From Sphingomonas sp. (GTDB lineage Bacteria > Pseudomonadota > Alphaproteobacteria > Sphingomonadales > Sphingomonadaceae): 64,000 nucleotides of DNA. How positions within the stretch are numbered: position 1 is the first letter of the stretch; every line of letters begins with the position of its first letter. The notes beneath the pieces were generated by a model that was not told the DNA's origin, did not search any database, and was given only the letters and a program-made list of their open reading frames with translations. The DNA is taken from the NCBI RefSeq assembly GCF_004799495.1, contig NZ_SSMY01000002.1:1-64000 (forward strand). The letters run 5' to 3'. A program made the position numbers and the translations under genes. Shown here in pieces: positions 44,701-53,185 of the stretch.

Positions 44701-45539
44701 GCGACCGTCACCATATAGATGCGCTTGTTGAGCGCCGAACCAGCAGTCACCGGACCCCCGGTCGACCCGCTATGGTCGATCGCCGCGCCGCCTACCGTCG
44801 TGCCCCCGCCGGCATCGATCGCGATGCTGAACAGCCCGTCGCCGATCGGCATGGTCAGCGTGCCTGTCTCCGCCGCGATATAGGCGATCTGGCCGTCGGC
44901 GCGGATGCTGCCCGACTGGACGATCTTCGGCGCGATCAGCGCGACGTAGCTGAGCGACGAAATCTTCGCGCCGGCGGCGATGTTGATTTGCGACGTACTC
45001 CCCACGCGCCCGACGAACCGCGCGACGTTAGGATCGAAGCCGCTGTTCGCATCGAGCGGAATGTCGTTCGCGCTGAGCAGGAGGCCGCCGACGTTGAACG
45101 TCGCGGTGCTCCCCACCATGAAGCCGCCCTGTGTGTAGAACCACACCGAACCGCCGGTAACCGCCGGCCCCGCAGCCGTGGCAACCTGAGTGGTAATCGC
45201 GCCGTTGAGCATGATCGGCACCACCGCGTTGGGCAGGATGCGGTTGAGCACGGTGTAGTTCGGCAGCGTGCCGATATAATTGACCGAATTCGCCGCCGGG
45301 AGGAAGTCGAGCGGTCCTACGGGGCTGGGGTTGAAGGACGACCAGTCGATCACCGCGATCGAGGAATCGATAGTGATCTGGTCGTGCCCGGGCGTCCGCG
45401 TGATACCGACCCCGCCGCGCTGGATCGTCGGATCACCTTGATAGCCCTGCGCGGCGGCCGGCAGGACATAGCCCGATGCGGCAATCGCGCACGCCGCGCA
45501 GGTAAGGCGCAGCACCATGGTTATACGACGCGGTGTCAT
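41724..45539 (-). CDS. two-partner secretion exoprotein (TpsA, filamentous hemagglutinin type)
   Basis: This 1271-residue protein has a long signal peptide (MTPRRITMVLRLTCAACAIA...) and an N-terminal secretion domain with GVGITRTPGHDQITID, NSVNYIGTLPNYTVLNRILP and GGSVWFYTQGGFMVGS. The remainder is Gly/Thr/Ala/Val-rich repeats expected to form a beta-helix fibre. The only mature cysteines lie in GCRILAAPCPA near the C terminus, resembling the Cys pair that anchors HMW1-type adhesins. It is last in the five-gene operon and overlaps tpsB by ATGA. An adhesin or biofilm fibre is likely. Confidence 0.85.
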   Translation of the reverse strand: MTPRRITMVLRLTCAACAIAASGYVLPAAAQGYQGDPTIQRGGVGITRTPGHDQITIDSSIAVIDWSSFNPSPVGPLDFLPAANSVNYIGTLPNYTVLNRILPNAVVPIMLNGAITTQVATAAGPAVTGGSVWFYTQGGFMVGSTATFNVGGLLLSANDIPLDANSGFDPNVARFVGRVGSTSQINIAAGAKISSLSYVALIAPKIVQSGSIRADGQIAYIAAETGTLTMPIGDGLFSIAIDAGGGTTVGGAAIDHSGSTGGPVTAGSALNKRIYMVTVAKNNAVTMLLGGTIGYDLSAAAVGNTVVLSAGRDVVNGNAVLTGAPAAGPAASIQLTNATLMTPLVASASGDISLIAQGGGTLSLSGDTLAVADGTATMRASSGTINTSGNVTLQSARFGLTAGTAQVGADTGGRINIKGLLSVLADGDGARRGFKGGGDGVGGTASVSSDGGFITAAGLTVSATGVARPTGVGQVTSRGGAATVALANGASLNVGPLTIDASAGVGPAGIVANEPSGVGAAAIGGTATLIADNAIFAPTGALAIAARALGGSGQTGGGAATGGTALVQATNGGALTLPGLAIDVSGTGGNAAGGSGGAGQGGTATVRAQNGAVAIADAVGPQALTIDAQGRGGTNSVAVAAGTGGTVTLAANGALLGAETTSLLADGNAAGAGGTVSLGAADAGGMSGSMTLGDTTASANGGAGGKVAFTNTSTVPGAAIRLASLNASAVGAVVAGGSSFALTATGNRIAVTGNATITTTGDQTYAASGAGGLTVGGTLLANAGGAVSLAHAGNAGPVDTVNAGDADMRGQGIAVGTGAILGTVRTARLNAVTTVDAATLRAGTSADVTAGTVITVSTATAGTTLNVTGGTTVSLGNGTAGTAINATGQTIAANGTLRSPQIAFRSAAMQIGAASQIGIAGLTQTVGFTSTGTAASFIGGTGGAGYSLTNAGLGRVQSRDIAIVLPGDATLGNLVLTGAGAPAPVNLGGTLSITTPGTIIVNGTVAISSATAANGITFNAGPAIRVVTPAGSIAMVGATGAPAGTLTLNAATVAVGSQAALTDIAAEPDVTTRNARLGINDGPVNDQGYLTAGTLRLSVSAGLYIQNTGAVSPLLTARRGFTVGDGGLTISTRGGGAVGIVINGRQLLADGTIITGAALVARITLNNGLGGAALFDPQSTVNGCRILAAPCPANAVIPQTLVGVRDTIGLVTGGPLLSPPVKAAALSGVIPPIILPAIGAEGLDPYSVEPPIDEPVIGVGNEDVWPDGTKP

Positions 45540-47314
45540 AGCGACCTCCAGGGCAACAGCCGGGTGGTGAAGCTCACGAGCAGGCGGACGTCGTCGCGCC
45601 GGGTCGCGAGCGGCGTGCGGCTGAGCGGCGCGGCGAGCGTCACGTCGATCCGCGCGCGATCACCCCAGGCGGCGCGAACGCCGCCGCCCACCGAGTAGAG
45701 CGACCGCGCGCCGCCCCCCACCGCCAGTGGCCCCTGCGTCCACAGCCGGACTCCATCGACGAAAGCATAAGGCTGCACCGCGAGCTTGTTCGCGCCTTTG
45801 GGCACGATCGAGAACAGCCGCAGTTCGGCGGAGCCGCCAATCCCACTGTCACCAGTCAGCACGCCGGGGTCATAGCCGCGGCCAACGGTGTAATTGCCCG
45901 CCGACATTTGTTCATAGGCAAGTACGGGATCGGCGGCATATTGCCAGCGCGGGCTGAGCACGAACGCGATTTTCGGGGTCGGGCGGAACTCGAAATTACC
46001 GGCGGCGCGGATTACCAGCGCGCGCGGATTGGCGTCGAACCGGCTGATCGACGGCGCGGCGGTGCAGCGCAGGTACAAAGGCGCGGGCCCGCAATTGCCG
46101 CTCGCGCCCAGAATGCCGAGGCCCTGACGCACTTCGAGCGTGCCGCTCAACCGCCATTGCGGCTCGGTCGGGCTGTAGCCGCGCGTATTGCCGATGCTGT
46201 CGGGGTCGATCGCGTCGAAATCGAGCCGGCCGTAGAGCACGCGCAACTTGTCGGTATTGAGCGGCAGGCGGGCGAAGCGAAGCTTCTGGTCGATCACGTC
46301 GAGCCCGAGCGCGGCGCGGACCGTCTCGGCCTGACGCCGGACCAGCGGATAGCCGAGCTCTCCCGTCGCCACCAAGGTTCGTGCGCGCAGCGGATTGCCG
46401 CCGCCGATCGTCGGTCGCGTCCAGGCATAGGTGAAGTGTCCCGCGACGCTGAGGCCGCTCGTCCCCGGCCGCATCTCGTACCCCGCCTCGACCACGGTCT
46501 GCTCGCGCGTGTCGAACGTGTTGTCGAACCCCAACGTCGCGCGGTCACCGATCCCGAGCAAATCGTTGACCGTCAACCGCGCCAGCCCCGACCAGCGCCC
46601 GACCGCGCGCGATCCGTAATTCTGGACGTTGGCGTAGAGCTCGACCGGCGTGCGCGACACGATCACGTCGCCCGCGACTTCGCCCGGCACCGTGCCTGCG
46701 GGCTTGAGCACCAGATGGACCGTATAGCCTGGCAGATCGTCCGCCAGCAGCAGCGATCGCTCGGCTTCGAAGCGGTTAAACGGGCGCCCGGTCTTGAGCC
46801 GCTCAAGATAGCCGGCGAACAACTTTTCGGCGTTACCCGCATTGCCGCGCACGTGCAGCGCGACCAGCTTCGCCATCAGCACCTGAAAATGGACGACGCC
46901 GCCCTCGATCGTTTGCGGCGGCACCTGCACCGCGGCGAGATATCCCTTGTTGCGCAGGATCGTCGCGGCGGCGTCGCGGATCTCGCACACCACCGAGATT
47001 GGCGCAGTCTTGCCGACGAACGGCGCGGCGACCGAATCGAGCTCGGCGGGATCGACGTCCTCGAGCTGATCGAACACGGCGCGGCTGATCGTCACCTTCA
47101 CCGACTGAAAGCGCGTATCCTCCAGCGGGCATGGCGCGCGCTCGATCCCGCCGGACACGGTCAGCCGCGGGGGCGTCGGCGGCAGCGCCTGGTCGGGAAT
47201 GCGATTGATTTCCTCGCGCGTCGGCGGCGCAACCTGTGCCGCCACAGGCGTGGCGACGCCGCACGAAAGCGCGACTGCCAGCGATGCCAGGCGCGTGGCC
47301 TGCCGACGCGTCAT
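45536..47314 (-). CDS. TpsB outer-membrane transporter (ShlB/FhaC/HecB family)
   Basis: This 592-residue Omp85-family protein secretes the TpsA partner encoded next to it. It has a signal peptide ending VAAQ, a Pro-rich stretch, a POTRA_2-type region with PCPLEDTRFQSVKVTISR and EGGVVHFQVLMAKLVALHVR, then a barrel with ELYANVQNYGSRAVGRWSGL and RATLGFDNTFDTREQT. The C terminus LVSFTTRLLPWRSL departs from the ideal terminal Phe but keeps aromatic residues. It lies 28 bases after the FecR-like gene. Confidence 0.88.
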   Translation of the reverse strand: MTRRQATRLASLAVALSCGVATPVAAQVAPPTREEINRIPDQALPPTPPRLTVSGGIERAPCPLEDTRFQSVKVTISRAVFDQLEDVDPAELDSVAAPFVGKTAPISVVCEIRDAAATILRNKGYLAAVQVPPQTIEGGVVHFQVLMAKLVALHVRGNAGNAEKLFAGYLERLKTGRPFNRFEAERSLLLADDLPGYTVHLVLKPAGTVPGEVAGDVIVSRTPVELYANVQNYGSRAVGRWSGLARLTVNDLLGIGDRATLGFDNTFDTREQTVVEAGYEMRPGTSGLSVAGHFTYAWTRPTIGGGNPLRARTLVATGELGYPLVRRQAETVRAALGLDVIDQKLRFARLPLNTDKLRVLYGRLDFDAIDPDSIGNTRGYSPTEPQWRLSGTLEVRQGLGILGASGNCGPAPLYLRCTAAPSISRFDANPRALVIRAAGNFEFRPTPKIAFVLSPRWQYAADPVLAYEQMSAGNYTVGRGYDPGVLTGDSGIGGSAELRLFSIVPKGANKLAVQPYAFVDGVRLWTQGPLAVGGGARSLYSVGGGVRAAWGDRARIDVTLAAPLSRTPLATRRDDVRLLVSFTTRLLPWRSL

Positions 47315-47342
47315 CCGCGCGCTCCACCAAGGCCGGCGCGTT

Positions 47343-48047
47343 TCATTTAGCCGACGTCGATTTGATCAGCACGTCGAGCTGGCTCTGGCATTGGTTGGCG
47401 ACCAACGCGCCGGCCAGTTGCTGAAGGTCGGTCGGCTGCGGCTGCACGACGCGAAACTCGATCGGCGATCCGTCGATGCGATAGGTCGCGCGATCGGTGG
47501 CCGGCAGCGACGCGGGCCACGCGACCGTGCTCTGCCCGGCGATCCAGTCGACCGTGGCGGCTGCTCCGCCATCCGCGGTGATCGTCGTGCGTTGCGCCTT
47601 GTCCGCGACACTGCGCCATAACGTTACGCCGTGCGGATCGCCGATGCATTTCGCGCCGCCCTCCGCCGAATCCACGAACCAGATATTGGGCAGGAGCTGC
47701 CCGTCGACCGGCGGCACGCTGCGCACCGCCCCGATGCGGGCGCGACGCGAATCGCCCGAACTGGCGAGCGCGGCAAGCGTGCTGGTCGTCGCGGTGCTCG
47801 CCTGCCCGATCACGAACGTCCCCGGCCCGCGCAGCACGCGCGTGCCCTTGGCGTCGAGCACCGTCAGCTGATCGTTGGCCTTGAGCGTGATGCGGGTGTC
47901 GTCGGCCATCACCTTGCCCGGCACGAAGCTGGAGGACGACGGGCCGGTCGCGCGCAACACCATGACCTTGGCGGCGGCCGGGGTCGCCACGAGCGACAGC
48001 CCGGCGAACAACAGCCAGCGAAATGGTTTCGGTCTAATCGAGCGCAA
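47343..48047 (-). CDS. FecR-like exported protein of the TPS operon
   Basis: This 234-residue protein most likely starts at TTG 48047, where CCAGGAGG sits five bases upstream; a frame to 48125 has no such site and would run further into the cyclase gene, which it overlaps by 14 bases. The signal peptide is FRWLLFAGLSLVATPAAA. The start of the mature part, KVMVLRATGPSS through DDTRITLKANDQLTVLDAKG and RVLRGPGTFVIG, resembles FecR-type periplasmic domains. Two cysteines are present (AKCIGD, NQCQSQ). It may sit between the cyclase and the secretion pair as a structural or sensory part. Confidence 0.7.
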   Translation of the reverse strand: MRSIRPKPFRWLLFAGLSLVATPAAAKVMVLRATGPSSSSFVPGKVMADDTRITLKANDQLTVLDAKGTRVLRGPGTFVIGQASTATTSTLAALASSGDSRRARIGAVRSVPPVDGQLLPNIWFVDSAEGGAKCIGDPHGVTLWRSVADKAQRTTITADGGAAATVDWIAGQSTVAWPASLPATDRATYRIDGSPIEFRVVQPQPTDLQQLAGALVANQCQSQLDVLIKSTSAK

Positions 48048-50034
48048 GACAGCCTCCTGGTCCAATGCGGTGCAAATTTTCGACGAGCTTGCCGAGCGCC
48101 CGGTCGCCGTCGCGGGCCCCCGCATAGCGCTCGAGTGCCGCGAGCGCGCCGGTCTCTCCCGAATCGAATTTGTCGAGCATTTCGCGGAACAGGTGTAGAT
48201 CGTCGCGCGATGCTTCGGCGATCGGTTCGAACACTTCGATCGGGGTCGAGCGCCCGCGCACCGTGATCCGGCCCATCGGACGAAGCGGCGGATCGGTCAT
48301 CGCCGCCGCGGCCTCGGCGCTGACCAACGCGCGGGTGCCGAGGCTCTTGTTCGCGCTTTCCAGCCGCGAGGCGGTGTTCATCGCGTCGCCGAGCGCGGTA
48401 TATTGCATCCGCCCCTCGCCGCCGAAATTGCCGACGATCGCCTCGCCGCGGTGCAACCCGACGCGCGTCCGCCCGACTGGCGGGCAGTCGGCAGGGGGTG
48501 CGCGCCGGAATGCCTCCCCCGCCTCGACCATCGCAATCGCCGCGGCGAGCGCGCGGTCGCCATCGTCGGGCCGCGCGATCGGCGCCCCCCAGAACGCCAC
48601 CACCGCATCGCCGACGAACTTGTCGACCGTGCCGCCATGCGCGAGCACGATGCCGCTGAGCCGGTCGAGATAGTTGTTGAGCAGGACCGCCGTCGTCTCC
48701 GGCGGAACGGCATGGGTCAGCTTGGTGAATCCTTCGAGGTCGCTGAACAGCGCGAAGATCGTCGTGCGCTCGCCATGCAGGCTCAGCTGGCTCGGGTCGC
48801 GCAGGATCGCGGACGCCACGTCGCGCGGCAGGTAACGGCCGAGCGCCCCTTGCGCGAAGCGGCGCTGCTCGGACCCGAAGCCTCGCGCCACCGCCGCGGC
48901 GACAATGTACGCCAACGTCCATCCGACCAGCCAGCCGAACGCGGGCAGCCCCAATGTGTCGATGCCGGCATATTGCAGCCCGACCGGGAGCGCGACGATC
49001 GCCACCACGCCCAGCCCCATCAGCCCCGCCAGCCGCCAGCCGCTGATATCGCTCGCCCCCAGCCCCGCACCCCCCAGCGTCACGACCAGCGCCAGCAGCC
49101 ACAACATCAGCGGCGAAATCGCCACGGGAACCCTGCCGTCGAGCCGCTGCGCCAGCAGCACGGCATGGATTTCCAGCCCGATCGTCTTCTTGTCCTTGCT
49201 GATCAGCGTCTGCGGCGTGTCGAACCGGTCGAGATCGGTGATGTCGCCCCCGATCAGCACATAGCGGCCGGCGACCTGGCTCTTCAGCATGTCGATCGCA
49301 TCGTCGTTCGCGAACAGGTCGATCGGCAGTTTCGCAAAAACCGGCTCGCTGACGATCCCCGGCATGTCGATTGCGTGCGGCAGGCGATAATCTATCGCGC
49401 GCGTATAGCCGGCGAACGCGCCCGCACCGCCCGCCATCCGATCGACCAGCAGCGGCGGCAGGCCGCGCGGACGTGGTGGCCAGCGGCGCATCACGCCGTC
49501 GGCGTCGTCCTCCAGCCGGATGCTGGCCGGATGGACGTTACCCGGGGCGAGCTTCGCCTGAAACTCCCGAATGAATTTCTCCTGCCACGACTGAACGGCG
49601 TCGGGATTGGTCGCGTTGGTGCCAAACGCGAGGAACGTCGGCGTTCGCATCCCCTGCATCGCCTTGATCAGCAGCGGGTCGTCGGGCGTCGCTTGGTCGA
49701 TCAATATGTCGATCCCGATCGCCTTCGCCCCCAGCCGGTCGATATTGGTGAGCGCGCGCGCGAGCAGGGCGCGGTCGAGCGGCGAGCGTTTCCCGGTCGC
49801 TTCCAGCGTCTCGTCGTTGAATACGATCATGACGATGCGTTTGTCCTGGCCGACCTGCGGCGCCGCGGCGACGGCGCGAAGATCGTACATCGCGCGTTCG
49901 GCGTTGCGCGCGAGCATCACATCCCACGACCAGCGCGCGACCAGCAACGCGCCGACCAGCAACAGCATCGCGATCGCCAGCCGGACATAGCCGATCCGCC
50001 CGGCCGTCCGCCACAGCTGGCCGATCCTGCTCAA
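48034..50034 (-). CDS. CHASE2-domain class III adenylate cyclase
   Basis: This 666-residue membrane protein starts at TTG 50034, overlapping the CHAT stop as TTGA. A first helix near residue 18-34 precedes a periplasmic CHASE2 sensor domain (VMIVFNDETLEATG, GAKAIGIDILIDQ) to about 300, then about three helices and the cyclase domain. Metal-binding Asp residues are in FSDLEGFT and KFVGDAVVAFWG, the adenine-selecting Lys is in VDKFVGD, a Thr takes the second base-selecting place in QYTALGD, and the transition-state Asn and Arg are in DAMNTASRLE. All catalytic residues are present, so cAMP synthesis is expected. Confidence 0.9.
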   Translation of the reverse strand: MSRIGQLWRTAGRIGYVRLAIAMLLLVGALLVARWSWDVMLARNAERAMYDLRAVAAAPQVGQDKRIVMIVFNDETLEATGKRSPLDRALLARALTNIDRLGAKAIGIDILIDQATPDDPLLIKAMQGMRTPTFLAFGTNATNPDAVQSWQEKFIREFQAKLAPGNVHPASIRLEDDADGVMRRWPPRPRGLPPLLVDRMAGGAGAFAGYTRAIDYRLPHAIDMPGIVSEPVFAKLPIDLFANDDAIDMLKSQVAGRYVLIGGDITDLDRFDTPQTLISKDKKTIGLEIHAVLLAQRLDGRVPVAISPLMLWLLALVVTLGGAGLGASDISGWRLAGLMGLGVVAIVALPVGLQYAGIDTLGLPAFGWLVGWTLAYIVAAAVARGFGSEQRRFAQGALGRYLPRDVASAILRDPSQLSLHGERTTIFALFSDLEGFTKLTHAVPPETTAVLLNNYLDRLSGIVLAHGGTVDKFVGDAVVAFWGAPIARPDDGDRALAAAIAMVEAGEAFRRAPPADCPPVGRTRVGLHRGEAIVGNFGGEGRMQYTALGDAMNTASRLESANKSLGTRALVSAEAAAAMTDPPLRPMGRITVRGRSTPIEVFEPIAEASRDDLHLFREMLDKFDSGETGALAALERYAGARDGDRALGKLVENLHRIGPGGCLALD

Positions 50035-53000
50035 CGGCCGCGCAGTACCGGGCGGATGCCGTCGCCGATCAGCGCGAAGCCGGCCCAGTAATAAGGGTGC
50101 GAGGTTTGCGGGTCGGCCATCAGCTTGAGCTGCGCCTGCCGCAGCGCCTCCGCCGTCGACGTGCCCGGTGGCGCCGTGAACAACCCACCGATCAACCGTT
50201 CGGTCGCCTTGTAATCGTCCGGCGCGGGCCAGTGACTCGCGAGCACCGACCGCCCACCCGCGCCGATGAAGGCGCGCACCAACCCATCCATCGCGTTGCC
50301 GCCGCCGGTGGTGATTCCCGCCGCGCGCGTCGCCTCGACGCTCGCCGCCGCCGCGGTGTCACAAGCCGACAGGATGACGAGGTCGGCGTCGAGCTTGAGC
50401 GCATAGATTTCATCGAAACTGAGCAGACCGTCGGACTCGCTCCCGCCAAACGACGTGAGCAGCGCGGGTTGCGACGGACATTGCGGTCTCGGCGCGACCA
50501 CCAGGCCGTGCGTCGCGAAATGGAGGATGCGATAGTCGTCGAGCGCGGTATCGCCCGTGATGGCGGTATCGGTGAACGCGGCGCCTGTTTCGACCGTGGC
50601 GCCGCCCGCGCCGATCGCGGCCTTCGCGCTGTACAGTTCGGCGGGCGAAATCGGGTTGGCCCACACGCTCGCGGGCCAGCGGCAATCGATCATGCCGGAC
50701 GATCCCGCGAAGTTGGTCAGCGCGCGGAACGGCGGGATCTGCGCGTTGTCGCCGAACCCGATATAGGCGCGCTGCCCGGTCGCCGGCGCGGTCGCGCGAA
50801 CGTCGCGGAACGCGCGCGCCGACAGCGCCGTGCTGATCCCTACGCGCGCGCCCAGCCAGTCGATCCCGCGCATGTCGAACGGGTCGGCCTGGGGATCGGC
50901 GATCCTGGCCAGGTAGCGGTCGACTCCGCCCTGCTCGTCGATCAGCAGCGACACCGGCAGCCGCAGCATGGCGCCGTCCGGTTCGAAGATGAGGTGCTTG
51001 AGTTGCGGCAAACGCCCAGCGACCGGTCCCGCCAATGCCAGATAGAGCGCGCGCGACCCCGCGGCGTCGAACGGATACGTCACCGTCCGCCCATCCCGCG
51101 GCTCGGCGATCGTCGCGCGCAACGCATCGACGCGCTTGGCGAGCTCAGCCGGATCGAGCGGAAGCTTCCACGCCGTCGCGCCGTCGCGTGTGATCAGCAT
51201 GCCGTAGATCGAGCGCCCCACGACAGTGAGCTTCCAATACCCCTCGCCCGGGTTCAACGCGGCCCGGAATGTCGCGAGGTCGAGCGCCTGGGTCGATATC
51301 GCGCGGTACGCCGGATAGGCCGCGAGCTTTGCCAGCGTCGCGCCTTGATCGGCCTGGATGCGCGCCAGTTCGGCCTGATCGGCGGCGATGCCCGCGCGGT
51401 CCGGCTCGGTCGGTTGCGGAATCGCGGCCAGCCGCGCGATTTCGACGCGCAGCACCTCGGCGCGGCGCGCGTCGGTCAGCGACTGGCGGAACAGCCGCGA
51501 CGCCTCGCCCGACCCGCCCGACAATTCGCGCGCCAGCGTCGCTTGCGTGTCGGCGACACCAGGACGGAGGAGCACCTGGCTGGCGAGGAACAGGTCCGCC
51601 GGCCGCTCGGGCCGGCTGACCAGCAGCGTCATGTACGGGTCGAGCAACCGCGCGAACCCGGCTGGCGCTCCTCCGGCGGCGCCCAATTCCTTCACGACCC
51701 GCGCATACAATATCATGGCGTCGTCGGTCGCTCCGGTCCGCGCGTAAAAGGCGGCGAGCCGGGCAGTGGCGGCCGACAGCGCGGTGGACTGCGGATATTC
51801 GCGCCCCAGCACCGCGATCGCGCCGCCGAGCAACTTTTCGGCGCCCGCGCGGTCGCCCGCGCCTTCGGCCAGATAGGCTTGCTCGGTCAGCACTTGCGCG
51901 CGGAGCGGCGCGGTCGAGGCGATACGCCCGTTGCGAATGCGGTCGAGCGCCGGCGGCACATCGGCCAGCGCGCGCGCGGCTTGGTCGGGATGCCCTTGCA
52001 GCCGCAGGATCGCGCCGCGCAGCGCCATCGCCTGCGCGTCGAGGATTGCTCCCTTTTCGCCGCTGGTCAGCTTCTCCGCAGCGGTGATGCCGAGCTTGCG
52101 CGCAAGCGGCACGCCTTCGTTGAGCGCAACCGCAGTCTCGACGTCGATCGTGCTCGCGGCGGGCGCCGGAAAGGCCGGCTCGACTGGCACGTCGAGCGCC
52201 GCCATCGCCTCGTCGGGGCGCTCCTGGTTGAGCAAATGGAGCGCCCGATAATTGCGCCGCAGCCGCAGCTCGACGCGGTCGCTGGTCGGCACGCGATCGG
52301 CCTCGGCGAACAACGCGTCGGCCTGGGCGAAATTGCCGAGATCGGATTCCTGCAGCGCGCGATTGACCAGATATTCGCCGCGCCGCGCACCCGCGGTATC
52401 GGTCAACGCGTCCGTACGCTGGAGCAATGTCTCGAAGAACGCCGCCGCTTCGGCGAAGCTGCCCGAATTGTTGCGGCGATAGCCCTGCTCGCGCGCCGCC
52501 GCGGGATCGAGCACGCCGGCCTGCGCGCGGGCGAACGCCGCGGGGTCGCCCGCTTCGGTAACCGCGATACTCACCTCGCCCGGCACGACGTGGTCGGCGA
52601 CGAGCGACCGCAGCCCAAGCTCGAGCGCGGAGACATAGCCGCCCAGCCCTTCGGCCGCGTAGAGCGTGTTGCCCTTGGTCGTCGTCAGAATCGTGTAAGC
52701 CGCCCCGTCGCGCGTGATGCAGCGCGTCATCTGCACCTGGCCGGCGTCCGCCAGCGTCGTGACAGTGGCGGACCGGCAGGCAAGCCCGGGCTCGCGCCGC
52801 GCGGTCAGCCGGGCAGCGGGATCGTCTCTGCCGACCCGCAGCGCATACAGATGCCCGACCGGCGCAGCAGCGTCTCGGCAGACGATGGCGTAGCTGCGAT
52901 CGAACAGTCCCGACGCGACCGGATCGGCCGTCGTCGCGCCGACCCGGCACAGCGCCTCACCGCTTCCCAGGGCGAAATTGTCGGCCATGCTGGGCCTGAC

Positions 53001-53066
53001 CGCCGATTGCGGCCGCGCGATCATCGGCACGAGGAGCAAGGCAGCCAAAAGCGCGGCGCGAAACAT
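50031..53066 (-). CDS. exported CHAT-domain (caspase-like protease) protein with helical repeats
   Basis: This 1011-residue protein has a signal peptide (MFRAALLAALLLVPMIARPQS), a middle region of TPR-like helical repeats (about 190-600), and a C-terminal CHAT domain. The catalytic His is in HFATHGL near residue 849 and the Cys in LSACDTAAAA near residue 899. CHAT domains are separase/caspase-clan peptidases. An exported CHAT protein upstream of a TpsA/TpsB pair suggests processing or quality control of the exoprotein, or a sensor role with the CHASE2 cyclase. It is the first gene of the operon. Confidence 0.88.
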   Translation of the reverse strand: MFRAALLAALLLVPMIARPQSAVRPSMADNFALGSGEALCRVGATTADPVASGLFDRSYAIVCRDAAAPVGHLYALRVGRDDPAARLTARREPGLACRSATVTTLADAGQVQMTRCITRDGAAYTILTTTKGNTLYAAEGLGGYVSALELGLRSLVADHVVPGEVSIAVTEAGDPAAFARAQAGVLDPAAAREQGYRRNNSGSFAEAAAFFETLLQRTDALTDTAGARRGEYLVNRALQESDLGNFAQADALFAEADRVPTSDRVELRLRRNYRALHLLNQERPDEAMAALDVPVEPAFPAPAASTIDVETAVALNEGVPLARKLGITAAEKLTSGEKGAILDAQAMALRGAILRLQGHPDQAARALADVPPALDRIRNGRIASTAPLRAQVLTEQAYLAEGAGDRAGAEKLLGGAIAVLGREYPQSTALSAATARLAAFYARTGATDDAMILYARVVKELGAAGGAPAGFARLLDPYMTLLVSRPERPADLFLASQVLLRPGVADTQATLARELSGGSGEASRLFRQSLTDARRAEVLRVEIARLAAIPQPTEPDRAGIAADQAELARIQADQGATLAKLAAYPAYRAISTQALDLATFRAALNPGEGYWKLTVVGRSIYGMLITRDGATAWKLPLDPAELAKRVDALRATIAEPRDGRTVTYPFDAAGSRALYLALAGPVAGRLPQLKHLIFEPDGAMLRLPVSLLIDEQGGVDRYLARIADPQADPFDMRGIDWLGARVGISTALSARAFRDVRATAPATGQRAYIGFGDNAQIPPFRALTNFAGSSGMIDCRWPASVWANPISPAELYSAKAAIGAGGATVETGAAFTDTAITGDTALDDYRILHFATHGLVVAPRPQCPSQPALLTSFGGSESDGLLSFDEIYALKLDADLVILSACDTAAAASVEATRAAGITTGGGNAMDGLVRAFIGAGGRSVLASHWPAPDDYKATERLIGGLFTAPPGTSTAEALRQAQLKLMADPQTSHPYYWAGFALIGDGIRPVLRGR

Positions 53067-53185
53067 CTACATCCCCTCAGGGATGGCACCTGCTTGGCGT
53101 CCAGCCCCGTCCTTCACGCGCAACCCGAAGTGTCAGGCTATCATAGCGACTTGGGCGATGGAAGCGGACTCTCCATTCCCGCCGA

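Noticed and set aside
43740..45698. 652-residue open frame on the plus strand opposite the TpsA exoprotein
   Set aside because: It is antisense to a gene with signal peptide and secretion domain, its product is an Arg/Ala-rich low-complexity chain without motifs, and such frames are expected in very GC-rich DNA.
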